DNA of 64,000 nt from Symbiodinium natans (Eukaryota > Sar > Dinophyceae > Suessiales > Symbiodiniaceae): contig CAJNDS010000202.1 of NCBI GenBank assembly GCA_905221605.1, forward strand, positions 312,001 to 376,000, read 5' to 3'. The notes below the pieces were generated by a model. It was not told the DNA's origin. It did no database searches and saw nothing but the letters and a program-made list of their open reading frames with translations. Within the stretch, counting starts at the first letter, position 1. Every line of letters starts with the position of its first letter. Shown here piece after piece: positions 40,857 to 52,245 of the stretch. The position numbers were made by a program, and so were the translations under genes.

Positions 40857-41025
40857 AGCCCTAAACCCTAAACCCTAAGCCCTATAGACCCTCTAGACCC
40901 TATAGACCCTATACACCCTATAGACCCTATAGGCCCTAAACCCTAAACCCTAAACCCTAAACCCTAAACCCTAAACCCTAAACCCTAAACCCTAAACCCT
41001 AAACCCTAAACCCTAAACCCGAACC
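40857..41025. repeat. CCCTATAGA tract then CCCTAAA array
   Basis: Short CCCTATAGAC decamers (40880-40935) pass into about 13 perfect heptads that end 3 bp from exon 41028-41106. Confidence 0.92.
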
Positions 41026-41027
41026 GC

Positions 41028-41106
41028 CGGGATGCTGCTGCAATGGTGGCGTGGCGCTCGTCTGAGACACCGAGCTGCAAAGCTTCTGCCATGGAAAGGA
41101 GCGTAC
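41028..41106 (-). CDS. Exon of unknown function
   Basis: 79 nt = 2 + 25 codons + 2, acceptor GCTCAG, GC donor directly before the heptads. Reads TLLSMAEALQLGVSDERHAT then IAAAS. Confidence 0.78.
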
Positions 41107-41177
41107 CTGAGCCGGAGACACGGGGGTTTAGGGTTTAGGGTTTAGGGTTTCGGGTTTCGGGTTTCGGGCTTAGGGAC

Positions 41178-41234
41178 TGGCAGCTGTTGCAGTACTCTCT
41201 GCATGCGGCAGCCTAGCCTCTCCAAGTTGTCGGG
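41178..41234 (-). CDS. Exon of unknown function
   Basis: 57 nt = 19 codons phase 0-0, acceptor ACCTAAG, donor GTCCCT. Reads PDNLERLGCRMQRVLQQLP. Confidence 0.72.
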
Positions 41235-41535
41235 CTTAGGTTTTAAAGCCACTTCAAGTATTTCGGAGTTTCCCACCCTTTTTTGAAGTTCTCACACCGA
41301 AACGAGCATCACTCATTTTCATGCAGTTGAGTGTGATATTCAACGGTACTTGGTTGTGCAATACATGTTGGGTCAGTATTGTAACTCAATTGTAACAACC
41401 ATAGTCGCTAACACCATCAAGAACGAATGTAGTTCGATAAGCATCATGTGTTGACATACCGAACTACCCATAAGCTAAGCGGATCTTCATCACACTAAAT
41501 ATTGGGATACTCCGAGGCCCCACTTGTGGCACTCA

Positions 41536-41616
41536 ATATGGGCGTTTACGAAAACAGGGGAGGATTCCCTCATAATAAGGACCCCAAATAAGCCACCCCT
41601 AATTCTCGGAAATCCC
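41536..41616. mobile_element. P5 element, short
   Basis: ATGGGCGTTTACGAAAACAG ... CCCCTAATTCTCGGAAATCC. Confidence 0.7.
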
Positions 41617-41786
41617 CAGCCCTAAGCCCTAAGCCCTAAGCCCTAAACCCTAAATCCCCATATTTGTCCAAACAGTCTGGGCGGGTGTTCTGGTGGGGGA
41701 GGAGGGAATAGCTGCTGAGCGTCGCAGCGGCAAGGGCCGGCCTGCAACCTCCCAAAAGTGTTCGATCTTTGGGAATCAGGAGGTTC

Positions 41787-41862
41787 CTAAACCCTAAACC
41801 CTAAACCCTAAACCCTAAACCCTAAACCCTAAACCCTAAACCCTAAACCCTAAAACCTAAAC
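41787..41862. repeat. CCCTAAA array
   Basis: About ten units. Confidence 0.95.
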
Positions 41863-42005
41863 CGGAACCCTAAACTATGCGGATGATTGCGAAGCACTTC
41901 CAATCTTGGCCTGATTGAGGGGCCAAACACCCCTCAACCCTAAACCCTAAACCCTCTTGAATCCTGGGCTGATGCCGAACACTTGAAAAGTTGAGAAAAC
42001 GCCCA

Positions 42006-42068
42006 AGGGGGGGGGGGGGGGCAAAGCGAAGCCAACGGGGGGGGGGGGGGGGGCAAAGCGAAGCCAAC
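42006..42068. repeat. Duplicated G-run plus GCAAAGCGAAGCCAAC
   Basis: Two adjacent copies of a 15-18 nt G-run followed by the same 16 bp. Confidence 0.93.
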
Positions 42069-42120
42069 AATTGGGATCATGTACCGCCTATGCGACTCAA
42101 GCACCAACCGGGGTAGGTAT

Positions 42121-42230
42121 GGTCAGTTCTCAAAATGATGGGTCCCTTTTTGGCGGTACCTTAGATATTATGGGGGCCGGTAGTAGAGGAGGGATCTTGC
42201 AGGGGACCGAGTCGTTTAGAGAACTCAACC
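42121..42230. mobile_element. Palindrome with TCAGTTCTCAAAATGATGGG ends
   Basis: Left TCAGTTCTCAAAATGATGGG pairs loosely with GGGACCGAG...TAGAGAACTCA; resembles P9. Confidence 0.5.
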
Positions 42231-42307
42231 ATACGAACCATCACCCCCGCTCAGGACTGCGGGCGTTCGCTTTGGTCCTAAACCCGCGACAGCGACCCCC
42301 CCTCAAC

Positions 42308-42400
42308 ATCCATAAACCCTAAACCCTAATTCCCTAAACCCTAAACCCTAAACCCTAAACCCTAATCCCTAAACCCTAAACCCTAAACCCTAAAACCTAT
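42308..42400. repeat. CCCTAAA array, interrupted
   Basis: Heptads broken by CCCTAATT units. Confidence 0.9.
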
Positions 42401-43011
42401 TTTAGGGTTCCGGGCCAAGCCTGGACCTCGGTGTTCAGTTTTATGCTTTTTTGTGTGCCCCCAGCCTAGCTGACTGAAAGCAGGGTTTAGGGTTTAGGGT
42501 TCAGGGATGCTCGGGGACTCCTTGTGGTTCCGGGGCTCGTCATGAACAATCTCGGAAAGACGATTTTATGACTGCCCCTGCCGCAATGCCTTCCGACATC
42601 CTGACAGCGACCCAGAAGCACCGCACTCTAAGCAACAACGCCACCCATTTTTTCTAGAACCATAAGAACTTTAGACCCTAAACCCGCAGCGTCACCAATA
42701 AAGCCATACAGCCATCTCGAAGAACGTAGAATCTCACCCCTATACCTGAATGAATAAGGACAAAATACCCCCAAAACCCTACCAGCCTAACCCTTTTGAT
42801 ATACTCCCCTTAGAACCTTTAAAACAAAAAAAGCATTGGTTTTGAATATTCTCCTGGGGTGCTATATACATATACATAAAGATAAAAATTCCTAAGGGGG
42901 CTATCGTCTCCCTGAACTTTCCTAAACCCTATCAGCCCAAAACCCCCCCGCCCCCGAAATGGCACGACATCGTCCCTGAACCCTAGAAAAACCCTGATAA
43001 ACGCCCTGATA

Positions 43012-43165
43012 AACCCTAAACCCTAAACCCGAAAACCCCTAAGCCCCAAACCCCAAACCCTAAACCCCTAAACCCCTAAACCCCTAAACCCCTAAACCCC
43101 TAAACCCCTAAACCCCTAAACCCCTAAACCCCTAAACCCCTAAACCCCTAAACCCTAAACCCCAA
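43012..43165. repeat. CCCCTAAA octamer array
   Basis: About 11 tandem CCCCTAAA units (43061-43152) bordered by ordinary heptads; the period has changed from 7 to 8. Confidence 0.95.
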
Positions 43166-44449
43166 GAAACTCTACAGTATCCCCTAACGAAATCGAATAA
43201 GACCCAAGAAGCCCTAACAAGCTCTCAGAGCCCCGGACCCCCGGCCTGAAGCAAGGCGACTAAGGCTTCCTCTTCGAACCTGATGCCCGAACACCCAGAA
43301 CCTTTGCCCTGGGTTTAGGGTTAGGGTTTAGGGTTTAGGGTTTGGGGTTTAGGGTTTCGGGTTTAGGGTTTGGGGTTAAGACCTTTAAGGGCTCATAGAA
43401 GGGTTTCGGGGGGGCGTAAAGGGCCCGAACACCCAGAGAACCTCTTGCCTTAAGATTTTAAGAGGGCGTATAGAAGGGTTTAGGATTTTAGGGGGGCTTT
43501 AAGGGTCGAAAAGGGAGCTTATAGAGGGCTTCGGGTTTAAGGGTCTAGAAGGGCTTAGAGAGCCTTGGGCGTTTAGTGCTTAGAAGGAGATTTGGGGTCT
43601 TGAGGAGCAGCTTCACGGTTCAACTGTTGATTGCTGAAAAGGCAGTTGGCTCCACATGACCACCTTTCTGAGCTTGAGCGATATAGCTTCGATCGATCCC
43701 TTAAAGCCTTCCAGAGCTCTCCAAAATGCCCCTGAACCCAAAGCCCTGCACCCTGAATAAATCCGCAACTCTCAACACGTCAAAGCCCTCGCGCACAGAG
43801 TTGACGGGCAGCGTTCCCTTCTACAAGGCTTCCAGAATGTATAAGGGTACGAAGAAAGGCTTGTCGAAGTAATTACTCTGTAAGGGGTAAACCCTACACC
43901 CCAAACCCTAAACCCTGAGTATGTGCGGGACGCACCCGTCTAAAGTCGTTCCCTTGAGCATCCCTATGTCCTGAAAGCCTCAAAGAGAGTTGAACCAGAG
44001 ATGTTTTTCCCTCCTGCCCGGCTGGTCCACATCATGCGGGGGGTTCAGGGTTCAGGGTTCAAGGTTTAGGGTTTGGGGGGTGGGGGGGGGGGGGGGCAGG
44101 TGGGGGGGGCCTTTTTGACTTCGGCCAAGCTTGGGGCTTTTGAGCTTTGGAGTTTCGAGGTTTTGGTGCCTTCTCCGTGTTAGGGCCCACCCCAGCTCTA
44201 AGTCCTAAACCCTAAACCCTGCACCCTAAATCCTGAAAGCCCTTAATGATACAAATAGCTGCATTTTGTTTTTCGCTTTTAAATGCATCCATGCGCATAC
44301 AATCTCAGCTGGGGCGCGTTGCAGTGTCCGTCGCTGCCGCCACGATGCTCCCAGGCAGCAGGAGGCATCGTGGACCTGGAAGCTTGTTGCTTTCTTAGGG
44401 TTTAGGGTTTAGGGTTTGGGTTTTGGGTTTTTTCTTCTAACCACTGCAA

Positions 44450-44660
44450 ACCCTACAAACCCTACAGTATAAACCCGGTAAACCCTATCAACCCTATAAA
44501 CCCGAAACCCTAAAACCCCTACAGTATAAACCCATGAACCCAATCAACCCAATCAACCCTATCAACCCTACAAACCCCACAAACCCTAAATCAAATCAAA
44601 ACCCTAAACCCTAAACCCTAAACCTAAACCCTAAATCCTAAACCCTAAACCCTAAATCAA
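44450..44660. repeat. AACCCTAYNA mixed repeat
   Basis: CCCTACAAA, CCCTATCAA, CCCAATCAA and CCCTAAA units in succession; a gradient from decamer to heptad. Confidence 0.8.
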
Positions 44661-46332
44661 AACATGTTCGAGTTCGGCCCACGGGGCTTCGCAAAGCTTC
44701 TGGGCCGACGCGGCCGCACTGCCCTCGGAGATGGAGAAGGTGGTCGCGGGAAAGGCTCGCCATGATGCCGCAAGGATCGATTGTTGTGCTGTTTATGTTT
44801 ATACGTATATTCGTGTTTTTTTTATCTATTGGTATGTTTTTTGTTTGTTTTGTATGTTTTGATCCTTTTTTTGGGGGCGGGGGGGGGGGGGGGGGGGGGT
44901 GCCCCAAACCTTTACATCCCAATAAGAGAAACATGCCAAGCGCTTACTTCGGGGTGTTGTCGGTTGCTTGTTGTTGGGATTAAGCTGCACGCCCGATGTT
45001 GAAGGGAGGGGTAGGGTTGAGGGTTTAGTGTTTGGGTTCAGGGAGGGTTCTCTTTGCCCTTTTGGCTAAACCCTAGACCCTAGACCCAAAACCCTAAACC
45101 CTAAACCTAGACCCTAAACCTCTGCTTGCATGCATCCTGCAGCCAGCATGGCCTTATTGGGAGCACGGCGTCCCCTGCATCCCCCCTGAAGAGGAACCTC
45201 CAAGGATATAGGTGCCTCACAAAAAGTGTACACAAACCCAAACCGCGAGAGCCCAATGCCCCGTGATGACGGACTGCATGTGTATATATATATATATGTA
45301 TAGATATACGCTACAGTGCTATAGTATCTTTAAGAGTTCCAAGGTCCTCAAACGCGATGAATGTAACTATACAATTTTTACAAAATGAATATTGCGTATA
45401 GATGGTTGTGCACATTCACATGTACACATAGTATACATCTATTTTCTCAACGTCCTTTCTGACTTGCAGCCTTGCGCTTGAAATTGGCTACACATGTGAG
45501 TTCTATACGAGACAGCTAGTGCTCGTTGCAAGTAGAGGGGTGCCCGCGGCTCATATGATCTATCCCAAATCACCACACACTCCATGCCAAACTGCTACCA
45601 GATGCAAGTGGCTCAGTAGGAGAAGCTGCTTGGCGATTTCCCGAAAATAGGGGTATTTAGAATACCCCCAAGATTCTACAACGCTGTAAGAACCCTCCAA
45701 AAAGGGAACAACCCCCTGTTCAGAAACACCCCCAGTGGCTCGGGGCACCCGCAACAATGCAGCAGTCCGCGATCCAGCTTGGCAGCACAGAAGAGCCGTC
45801 GGCACTTGTGCTGCCAAGCGCATGTGCTACTCCGACCTGCCTGGGGCGACTCCGGCCCCGAAACCTCTTTAGTTGCGTTTACGGTTTAGGGTTTGGGTTT
45901 GGGGTTTAGGGTTTAGGGTTTAAGGTGCCACCTGCCCTTGGAGATTAGGGCTTATATGCTTTACAATGTCAGTTGGAAGTTGAACACGGGACTTGCGGGC
46001 ACGAACGGTCGCATTGCCAGCTCTCGAAAGTGTAGTCCGTTCTTGGCCACCCTCTAAACGGCACGAAGTAAGCGGCACCGCAGCCCTTCAACCGAAAATG
46101 CTCTGTCTTCTCACAGGTCCCGATTCACATGGAGGTTGTCCTTAAACTTAAGTCCTTAAACCGTAAACCCTAAGCTAGGGCCCTTTTATTGCGGCAGATA
46201 CTCCTTACCCCGAAGCTCCTTTTTGGAATGGGGCCGCGGCATGGTTGGAACAGCTTGCAGCAAAAACCTTAAAGCCCACAAGCTTCATACCTTCAGATAG
46301 TCTAGGGTCCTGAAAGGGCCTCTCATTCAGAA

Positions 46333-46392
46333 ACGAACACACACACACACAGAAACAGAAACAGAAACAGAAACAGAGAGAGAGAGAGAGAG
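46333..46392. repeat. (CA)n-(GAAACA)n-(GA)n microsatellite
   Basis: Compound simple repeat. Confidence 0.95.
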
Positions 46393-46913
46393 AAGAGCCC
46401 AAGTACAATCCCGATGTAGACTCAGGCCTATCCGCCCTGCTGCCGCATGCCAGATGGGATCCTGCAGCTGATGCCAGGACTTGTGAGGTTTAGAAGGTGG
46501 TAGGTAGGTGGTAGGAAGGTGGTAGGTAGGTTGCCCAAATTTCTAGGGTTCAGATTTCAGCCTAAAGAGCGCTCGGTTTTGGCACCTTGGCTGTCGCATG
46601 CAGCGCGCGAGGATGCCCATGCCGGAGGTTTAGGGAGTTTGAAGAGTGTGACCCGGGACCCCAAACCCTAGGACTCCAAGAGCAGATTGGGGGATTCACC
46701 CTAAACCCATTTTTTTTAGTTTAGGACGGAGGTCTATGCTAGCCCATCTGTGTGGAACGGACTCTTGCCATTCGGGGCTAGCTGCTCTTGAGGTTTCCAT
46801 GACATATTCAAACACAACATCAAGATCCTATGAAGCCCTACACCCTACAACTCAAACCCTACCAACGTTGGGCAATTTGGAGCCCATGGGCTCGCAATCA
46901 GGGATATCCGAGA

Positions 46914-46966
46914 GGTTTAGGGTTTAGGGTTTAGGGTTTAGGGTTTAGGGTTTAGGGTTTAGGGAA
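46914..46966. repeat. TTTAGGG array
   Basis: Seven units. Confidence 0.95.
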
Positions 46967-47042
46967 ACAGAGGCCTTGCCACATTGGCCGCGATGGTTCG
47001 TCGCTCGCCCTTGCCGCGGAAAGGCCAGACGAAGTGCTGGAC

Positions 47043-47098
47043 CTTGGCAGAAGTTCCTTATCCTTTTCTTGCGAGGATGAGAATATGTTGCTCATAGT
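47043..47098 (-). CDS. Probable exon (Ser-rich)
   Basis: 56 nt = 18 codons + 2, acceptor TTTCAAG, donor AG|GTCCAG. Reads TMSNIFSSSQEKDKELLP. Confidence 0.55.
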
Positions 47099-47515
47099 CT
47101 TGAAAGTACGTTTAGGGCACAAGCGAAGGGTCGTTTTTGAAGTCTGGCTTCTAGATCGCATGGTTTACTAGACGGGCCCCGGAGTCTCCGATCCCGACTC
47201 CATATCAAGGAACGGCCCCACAATGACTCACAGATACAACCAAGCCCGACCTCCTGAAGCCTTCAGGCGCCTTCCCCAAAACCCCCGCAACCCAAAACCC
47301 GAAATCCAACCTAATGCGCGGGCTGGGAGGGGTTCTTTCTACAAGAGGATTCCCTTCTGAAAGTTATCTAGATGGCCTCAAAGTAGCAAAAGTAACGCCC
47401 GCATTCCATAGGTTCTCCCAGCCGAGGGTGATGCCCACTGCGGGAAGACGTGCAGGTAACCTTCCTGCACACGTAGCCAACATTTCTGCATGCTGCAAGC
47501 TACATGGACAACTTA

Positions 47516-47757
47516 GGGTTTAGGGTTTAGGGTTGGGTTTAGGGTTTAGGGTTTAGGGTTTAGGGTTTAGGGTTTAGGGTTTAGGGTTTAGGGTTTAGGG
47601 TTTAGGGTTTAGGGTTTAGGGTTTAGGGTTTAGGGTTTAGGGTTTAGGGTTTAGGGTTTAGGTGTTAGGGTTTAGGGTTTAGGGTTTAGGGTTTAGGGTT
47701 TAGGGTTTAGGGTTTAGGGTTTAGGGTTTAGGGTTTAGGGTTTAGGGTTTAGGGTTT
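47516..47757. repeat. Long TTTAGGG array (about 242 bp)
   Basis: About 34 units with a shortened GGTTGGG slip near 47533 and TTTAGGTGTTAGGG at 47659-47672, the same pair of variants as the 33161-33405 array. Confidence 0.97.
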
Positions 47758-47800
47758 GGTCTAAATGATGGACCCTCTACCCTCTTTGGCAGCAAAACTT

Positions 47801-47906
47801 GGTAGCCCGCTAACCATATTGTAACAAGGGTACCTTTTTTTGGGCTTGGTTGCTCTCTAAGGGCGCCTTGAGACAAAAGAAGGGAGAAGGGTACCACTAG
47901 GCTACC
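47801..47906. mobile_element. P2 element
   Basis: GGTAGCCCGCTAACC ... GGTACCACTAGGCTACC, perfect 8-bp outer ends. On the minus strand its end ACCAAG would serve as an acceptor. Confidence 0.85.
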
Positions 47907-48456
47907 ATGTAAACAAGGAACTACAGGGCTAGAATGGCCGAGAAGGACCATGCCCTAAAGGTCCATGTTATATTTAGTATGAACTTCGGTCTGAAAGAGG
48001 TTTTCATACAGTAGCTTTTAGGGCCCAGGTATATACTATATAGGTACATGGGCCCTTAGGGATAAGATGAATCAACGGTGAAAAAGTCGAGACAGTCCAG
48101 CAAGCGGATGCGTCGGAAAGCATCCTTTGTCAATGCAGGGTCTAAGCCGCAGCTTCAGCTGTTCGGGTTTGGGGTTGAGGGTTTCCCAAAGGCTCCTATG
48201 TAGTACCCTATACCAGAATCCCCTAGAACTAACCCAAAAAGGAACCACATTGAAGCCTTTAGGTAGGGTTTAGGGTTCCTTCCGCAACTCCCCTGCTAGG
48301 ACCCTCGAAGAGAACTGTGGTTCTCTCCCAAGCCCTGTTAACCTCAACCCATGGACAAGCCCCACCGCCCTAAACCCTAAACCCTAAACCCTCAACCCTA
48401 AACCCTACGGCACCTACACTTCTGAGCTGCTACTTGAAGGTTCATGAGACTTCTAG

Positions 48457-48563
48457 ACCCGGGAGTAACCTAGGAAAAAACAGGGTACCTTTCTTTTGGT
48501 TTTAAGGGGATCATAAGGGAACTCCAACCCTAAAAAAGGCAACAGGGCCTACTCCCGGTCCTG
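48457..48563. mobile_element. P7 element, abutting a P1 end fragment
   Basis: GACCCGGGAGTAACCTAGG ... CCTACTCCCGGTCCTGG. CTTGAAGGTTCATGAGACTT at 48434-48453 is a P1 left end. Confidence 0.75.
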
Positions 48564-48937
48564 GACTCAGTAGCTGGTTGTAGATTTGGCCGGTTGACGC
48601 TTGCCGACATGGTTTGCACCAAACAGCCACTACAAGCTCAGCATATCTCAGCCTACTGTAGTCGCCTGTAAAAACTGATACTTGGGGGAGGGGGAGGGGT
48701 GGGGCACCTTACATATTCTCTTACATATATATATATAAGTATAGTAAAAGAACTGGTAAGTATTCCGGCTCCCTTGGCTTACTCTTGTCTACACAACTTT
48801 GACTGGACAGATCCCTTAGCAACCACCCACAGCAGCAGCTACCAGGCGCCTGCATCTCGACACTGAGCACCTGAGGAGGCGTGACTTACGGCGCAGCCCC
48901 ACAAAAGCAAGTTGCTAAACCATCGGGGGAGTGTTCC

Positions 48938-49083
48938 CCTAAACCCTAAACCCTAAACCCTAAACCCTAAACCCTAAACCCTAAACCCTAAACCCTAAAC
49001 CCTAAACCCTAAACCCTAAACCCTAAACCCTAAACCCTAAACCCTAACCCTAAACGAGGGTTTAGGGTTTAGGGTTTAGGGTA
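48938..49083. repeat. CCCTAAA array turning into TTTAGGG (divergent heptads)
   Basis: About 16 CCCTAAA units, one CCCTAA, then CGAG and three TTTAGGG units; the junction at about 49055 is palindromic. Confidence 0.93.
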
Positions 49084-50571
49084 GTTGCCCCCGTTGTTTG
49101 ACTTTGGCTCCCATTGAGCCTAAGTTCATACGGCTGAATGCTGGAGTGAATGAGATATCCTGGCTGTTGAAGTGCAATAAACAAAGCTTGGTCCCGGGGG
49201 CTTGCGTGTGCATGGCCGAATTTTTGACACATGATGCGTTGAATGAAGGAAGGTTGCGTGCATCTAGTTTCCTCTACGCGGTGCTGCTTATGGAACGAGA
49301 AGGATGCCCGTTGGATGCCCGAAATCTGTTGTTCCTGTCCAGGCTGCCCAGACATCAAGTTAAACTTGTTCAAGAAAGATGAAGAGTTGGAAGGCATAGT
49401 GGGGAATTGGAGAATTGCAGTGTCCAGAAAAATTGCTTGCAATTCAGTGTCTCTAAGAAAACTCTTATCAGACGGATAAGGACTTCCTTTGTCTAGATGA
49501 TGCATGTCCAGACCCCACACACACACACCTACTAGGATTTGCTTTAGGCACTGAAGGCTGACTACCGCACAATGAGAAGGGCTATAATTCTAATTTGCTT
49601 GGTTCCTTGAGCTATAACCAATTAGTATTGCAGGAAAAATGCACTAGTCCGATTGTGTTTGGGTTCCTTAAAGCCATAGAACACTGGCTTAGTTTTACAG
49701 GAAAAAGTTTGCAAGGCGAAGCGCAAGAAAACCAACCCAAACTTTTCAGGTCAGGCCCCCAGCCCTGATGGCGCAACAGAAAGCAAGGTTTGGGTAGGGT
49801 TTCGGATTTAGGATTTAGGGTTTAGGGTTTAACTCAGGTCCTGAATGCTCAGATCCATCTCCACAACTCCAGCAACAGGCGCAGGGGCCTCCCCACTACT
49901 TCCCAAGGCTCCCTAAGCGTACCTACCCCCCATGAAGCCCCCTGCCTTAAGGACCCTATGACTGAAGCGTGTCAAACCCCGACCCCAAAGCAGCATCCTC
50001 AGCTCGTAGTCTCTTAACCCCGCACCTCGAAGCATACCACTGACGTCTACAAGTAGATATCATGCCCTAGGCCTCTAGGCTCTTCAGGAATACGCAGAAG
50101 CCCTGCAACTGCGAACCCAACTGCGAAAAAAAACACAAATAGTCACAGCTGACCCTTAACCCTAGACAGCCTACGTCCTAAGGTCCAGGAGGCTTCAACC
50201 TTTGAATCCCACCCAAAGCAACTTTGAGGCAAGAAGCCCCTGGGCATTCCAATCCGCCCGCTGTGGCAGTGGTGTCTGTCTTCCAGATGAAACTGGTGCC
50301 ACCGTCCTGCATAGGGTTTAGGGCTTAGGGTAGCATTTGGACCGTCAAGATTTGGAACCTCAACCCTCTGAAATTGCCTTTGCCCTGGCTTTAAACTTAA
50401 CGATATCTATTCGGGTTCTGCTAAAGCAAAAGCAAAAAGAATTACCAACTCAACATTATCGCGAAAGACTTTAAATCTCCAACGATACCGATGTTTTTGT
50501 CACAAAGGCCCCAAACTAGCCCTCAAGTTCTTAAAGGTGAAAGTTCGCCTGCTTGACTACTAAGTTGTTGT

Positions 50572-50671
50572 TTGGGATGTTCCTCCTTAGACTAGCAGGC
50601 CTTCATAGGGATTATAGCTCCACCGTTTATAATCCCTATTAAGGACTGCTAGTCAAAGGGAAAAATCCCAA
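50572..50671. mobile_element. P3 element
   Basis: TTGGGATGTTCCTCC ... AAAAATCCCA with TAGGGATTATAG arms. Flanking GTTGTTGT / GTTTTCGT match at 6 of 8, a decayed duplication at best. Confidence 0.8.
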
Positions 50672-50789
50672 GTTTTCGTGTTCAAGAGTCAAGCCTTAGC
50701 CTCCTGCAGTCCTGAGGTGGTTTCACGCTGGCTAGGAATCTCAAATTTTCGAGATCAGGACCCTCGGGTTCCAAGTTGCCCGAGGCAGG

Positions 50790-50960
50790 TATATGTGTAT
50801 ACAAGGAATGTGATATTATGATATGATTAATCATTGCTTATATACATCTGTAAACTAAAAATGAACACATATATATACACACTTTTGCATTTAGCTATTT
50901 GAATATTTATACATTTATACGAATTTATTTTACATATTTACAGTTATATGTACTTCAAGT
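50790..50960. other. AT-rich island
   Basis: About 75-80% A+T with ATATATA and TTTATAC motifs, in sharp contrast with the surroundings. No ORF. Confidence 0.7.
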
Positions 50961-52121
50961 CATATTATGAGACCTCCAGGTAGGGTTTTGTATACTTCGA
51001 TTCCCAGTGGCGCTTACTTGTACACTTGGAGCAACAAAGGGGGATGTCAATGTTCAGCAACCGTGGCCGCCCTGCCTCGGATCCATGGTTTTGCCTCCCA
51101 TGCATGGGCTTAGGCTCGGCGACTTTCCGTGTGTCCGGGACCCTCTGTATCGACACTTTTTTGGGTTGTACCTACTAAATATTCCCTTTGTACGTAACGC
51201 GGTTGATTGCAGCAGGATTCCCAACCCCCAAAAAAGGGAACAAGACGGCCAAAAGCACGTGTGCACCAAATCAACCCCCCGTAGCCCAAGAAGCTCCATG
51301 CACCCTGTAACACTAAAAGCCCGGTAAACCTTGTAAGCCCTATAAACTATAAACCCTATAAGCCCTGTAAAGCCTAGCTTGTCTTCTGCCCCAAGCCAGT
51401 GTTCATTGTCTTGGGTTTTTGCGGTCATCAGCCATCAGGCATTTCAAACTTCTGCGAGTTCCAGGAGCTCGTAACCATCTTTGGATCCGCCTTTCTGCTT
51501 AGGGTTCATGGTTTAGCGGTTAGGGTTTTCTCTCTCTCTCTCTCTCCCCCTCTCTCTCTCTCTCTGCCGTTGCATCGGTTGGGGCTTCGGGTTTAGAATT
51601 TAGGGTAGCAAGGGTCGGAAGACCCTCTTCGCAGTCTGGCACGGGCTGTTTACAGCCCGAACAGGGCTTTGGGGGCTTTTGGGTCTGAAAGCGTACTGAC
51701 CTACTCCCCCAAAGCTAAACCCTGACCTTTTTAGACCACAAACCATATTCTAAAACCCTACACAAACTTTTGTGGCCTCCCTGTTGGGATTTGGACGTCC
51801 TGAAATCTGGTCTTGGGAGCGATAGCTTTATCTTTTGCCACACGGGAGGAACCCAAAAAATCGCCCAACTTACATGTTTAGGGATTTGGGGCTCGTAGCC
51901 TCTGAAACTCTCACCCCCTTGTGCCCCTAAACCCCAAAAAATCCTTAAAGCCCTCAAAACCCTCAGAATCCGCAGAATCCCAAACAAAAACCCTAAACCC
52001 CCCCCCCCCCAACAAAAAAAAACAAAAACCCTCAACAAAACCCTTGAAGCCCTAGAACCCCTAAACCGCTGACAGGGCCGCGCCTTTCCCCCACCTGCGG
52101 CGGAAGCTGCAAATGCAAGAA

Positions 52122-52245
52122 GGAGGAGAATCCGTAGGGTGACCTCCCAAAAAATGGCGGCAGTTTAGGGTTCAGGGTTTAGGGTTTAGGGTGGGAAGGA
52201 GGAGGATCCGTAGGGTGACCTCCAAGACATGTGGGCAGTTTAGGG
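52122..52245. repeat. Direct repeat of a GGAGGANATCCGTAGGGTGA unit with heptads
   Basis: Unit (GAAGGAGGAGAATCCGTAGG, GCAGTTTAGGGTT) occurs twice, 73 bp apart, with a decayed third start near 52263. Confidence 0.85.

Larger units (their letters stand above)
42400..46910. other. Region with no confident exon
   Basis: Repeats dominate: degenerate TTTAGGG at 43310-43380, poly-G at 44067-44096 and 44873-44899, mixed CCCTA tracts. A possible exon at 44678-44765 (minus, AASWRAFPATTFSISEGSAA) has two open frames and no clear splice sites. Confidence 0.5.

Noticed and set aside
49062-49526. 154-codon minus ORF and overlapping 94-codon plus ORF
   Set aside because: Both strands are open over the same bases and neither has splice or family support; coding status undecided.
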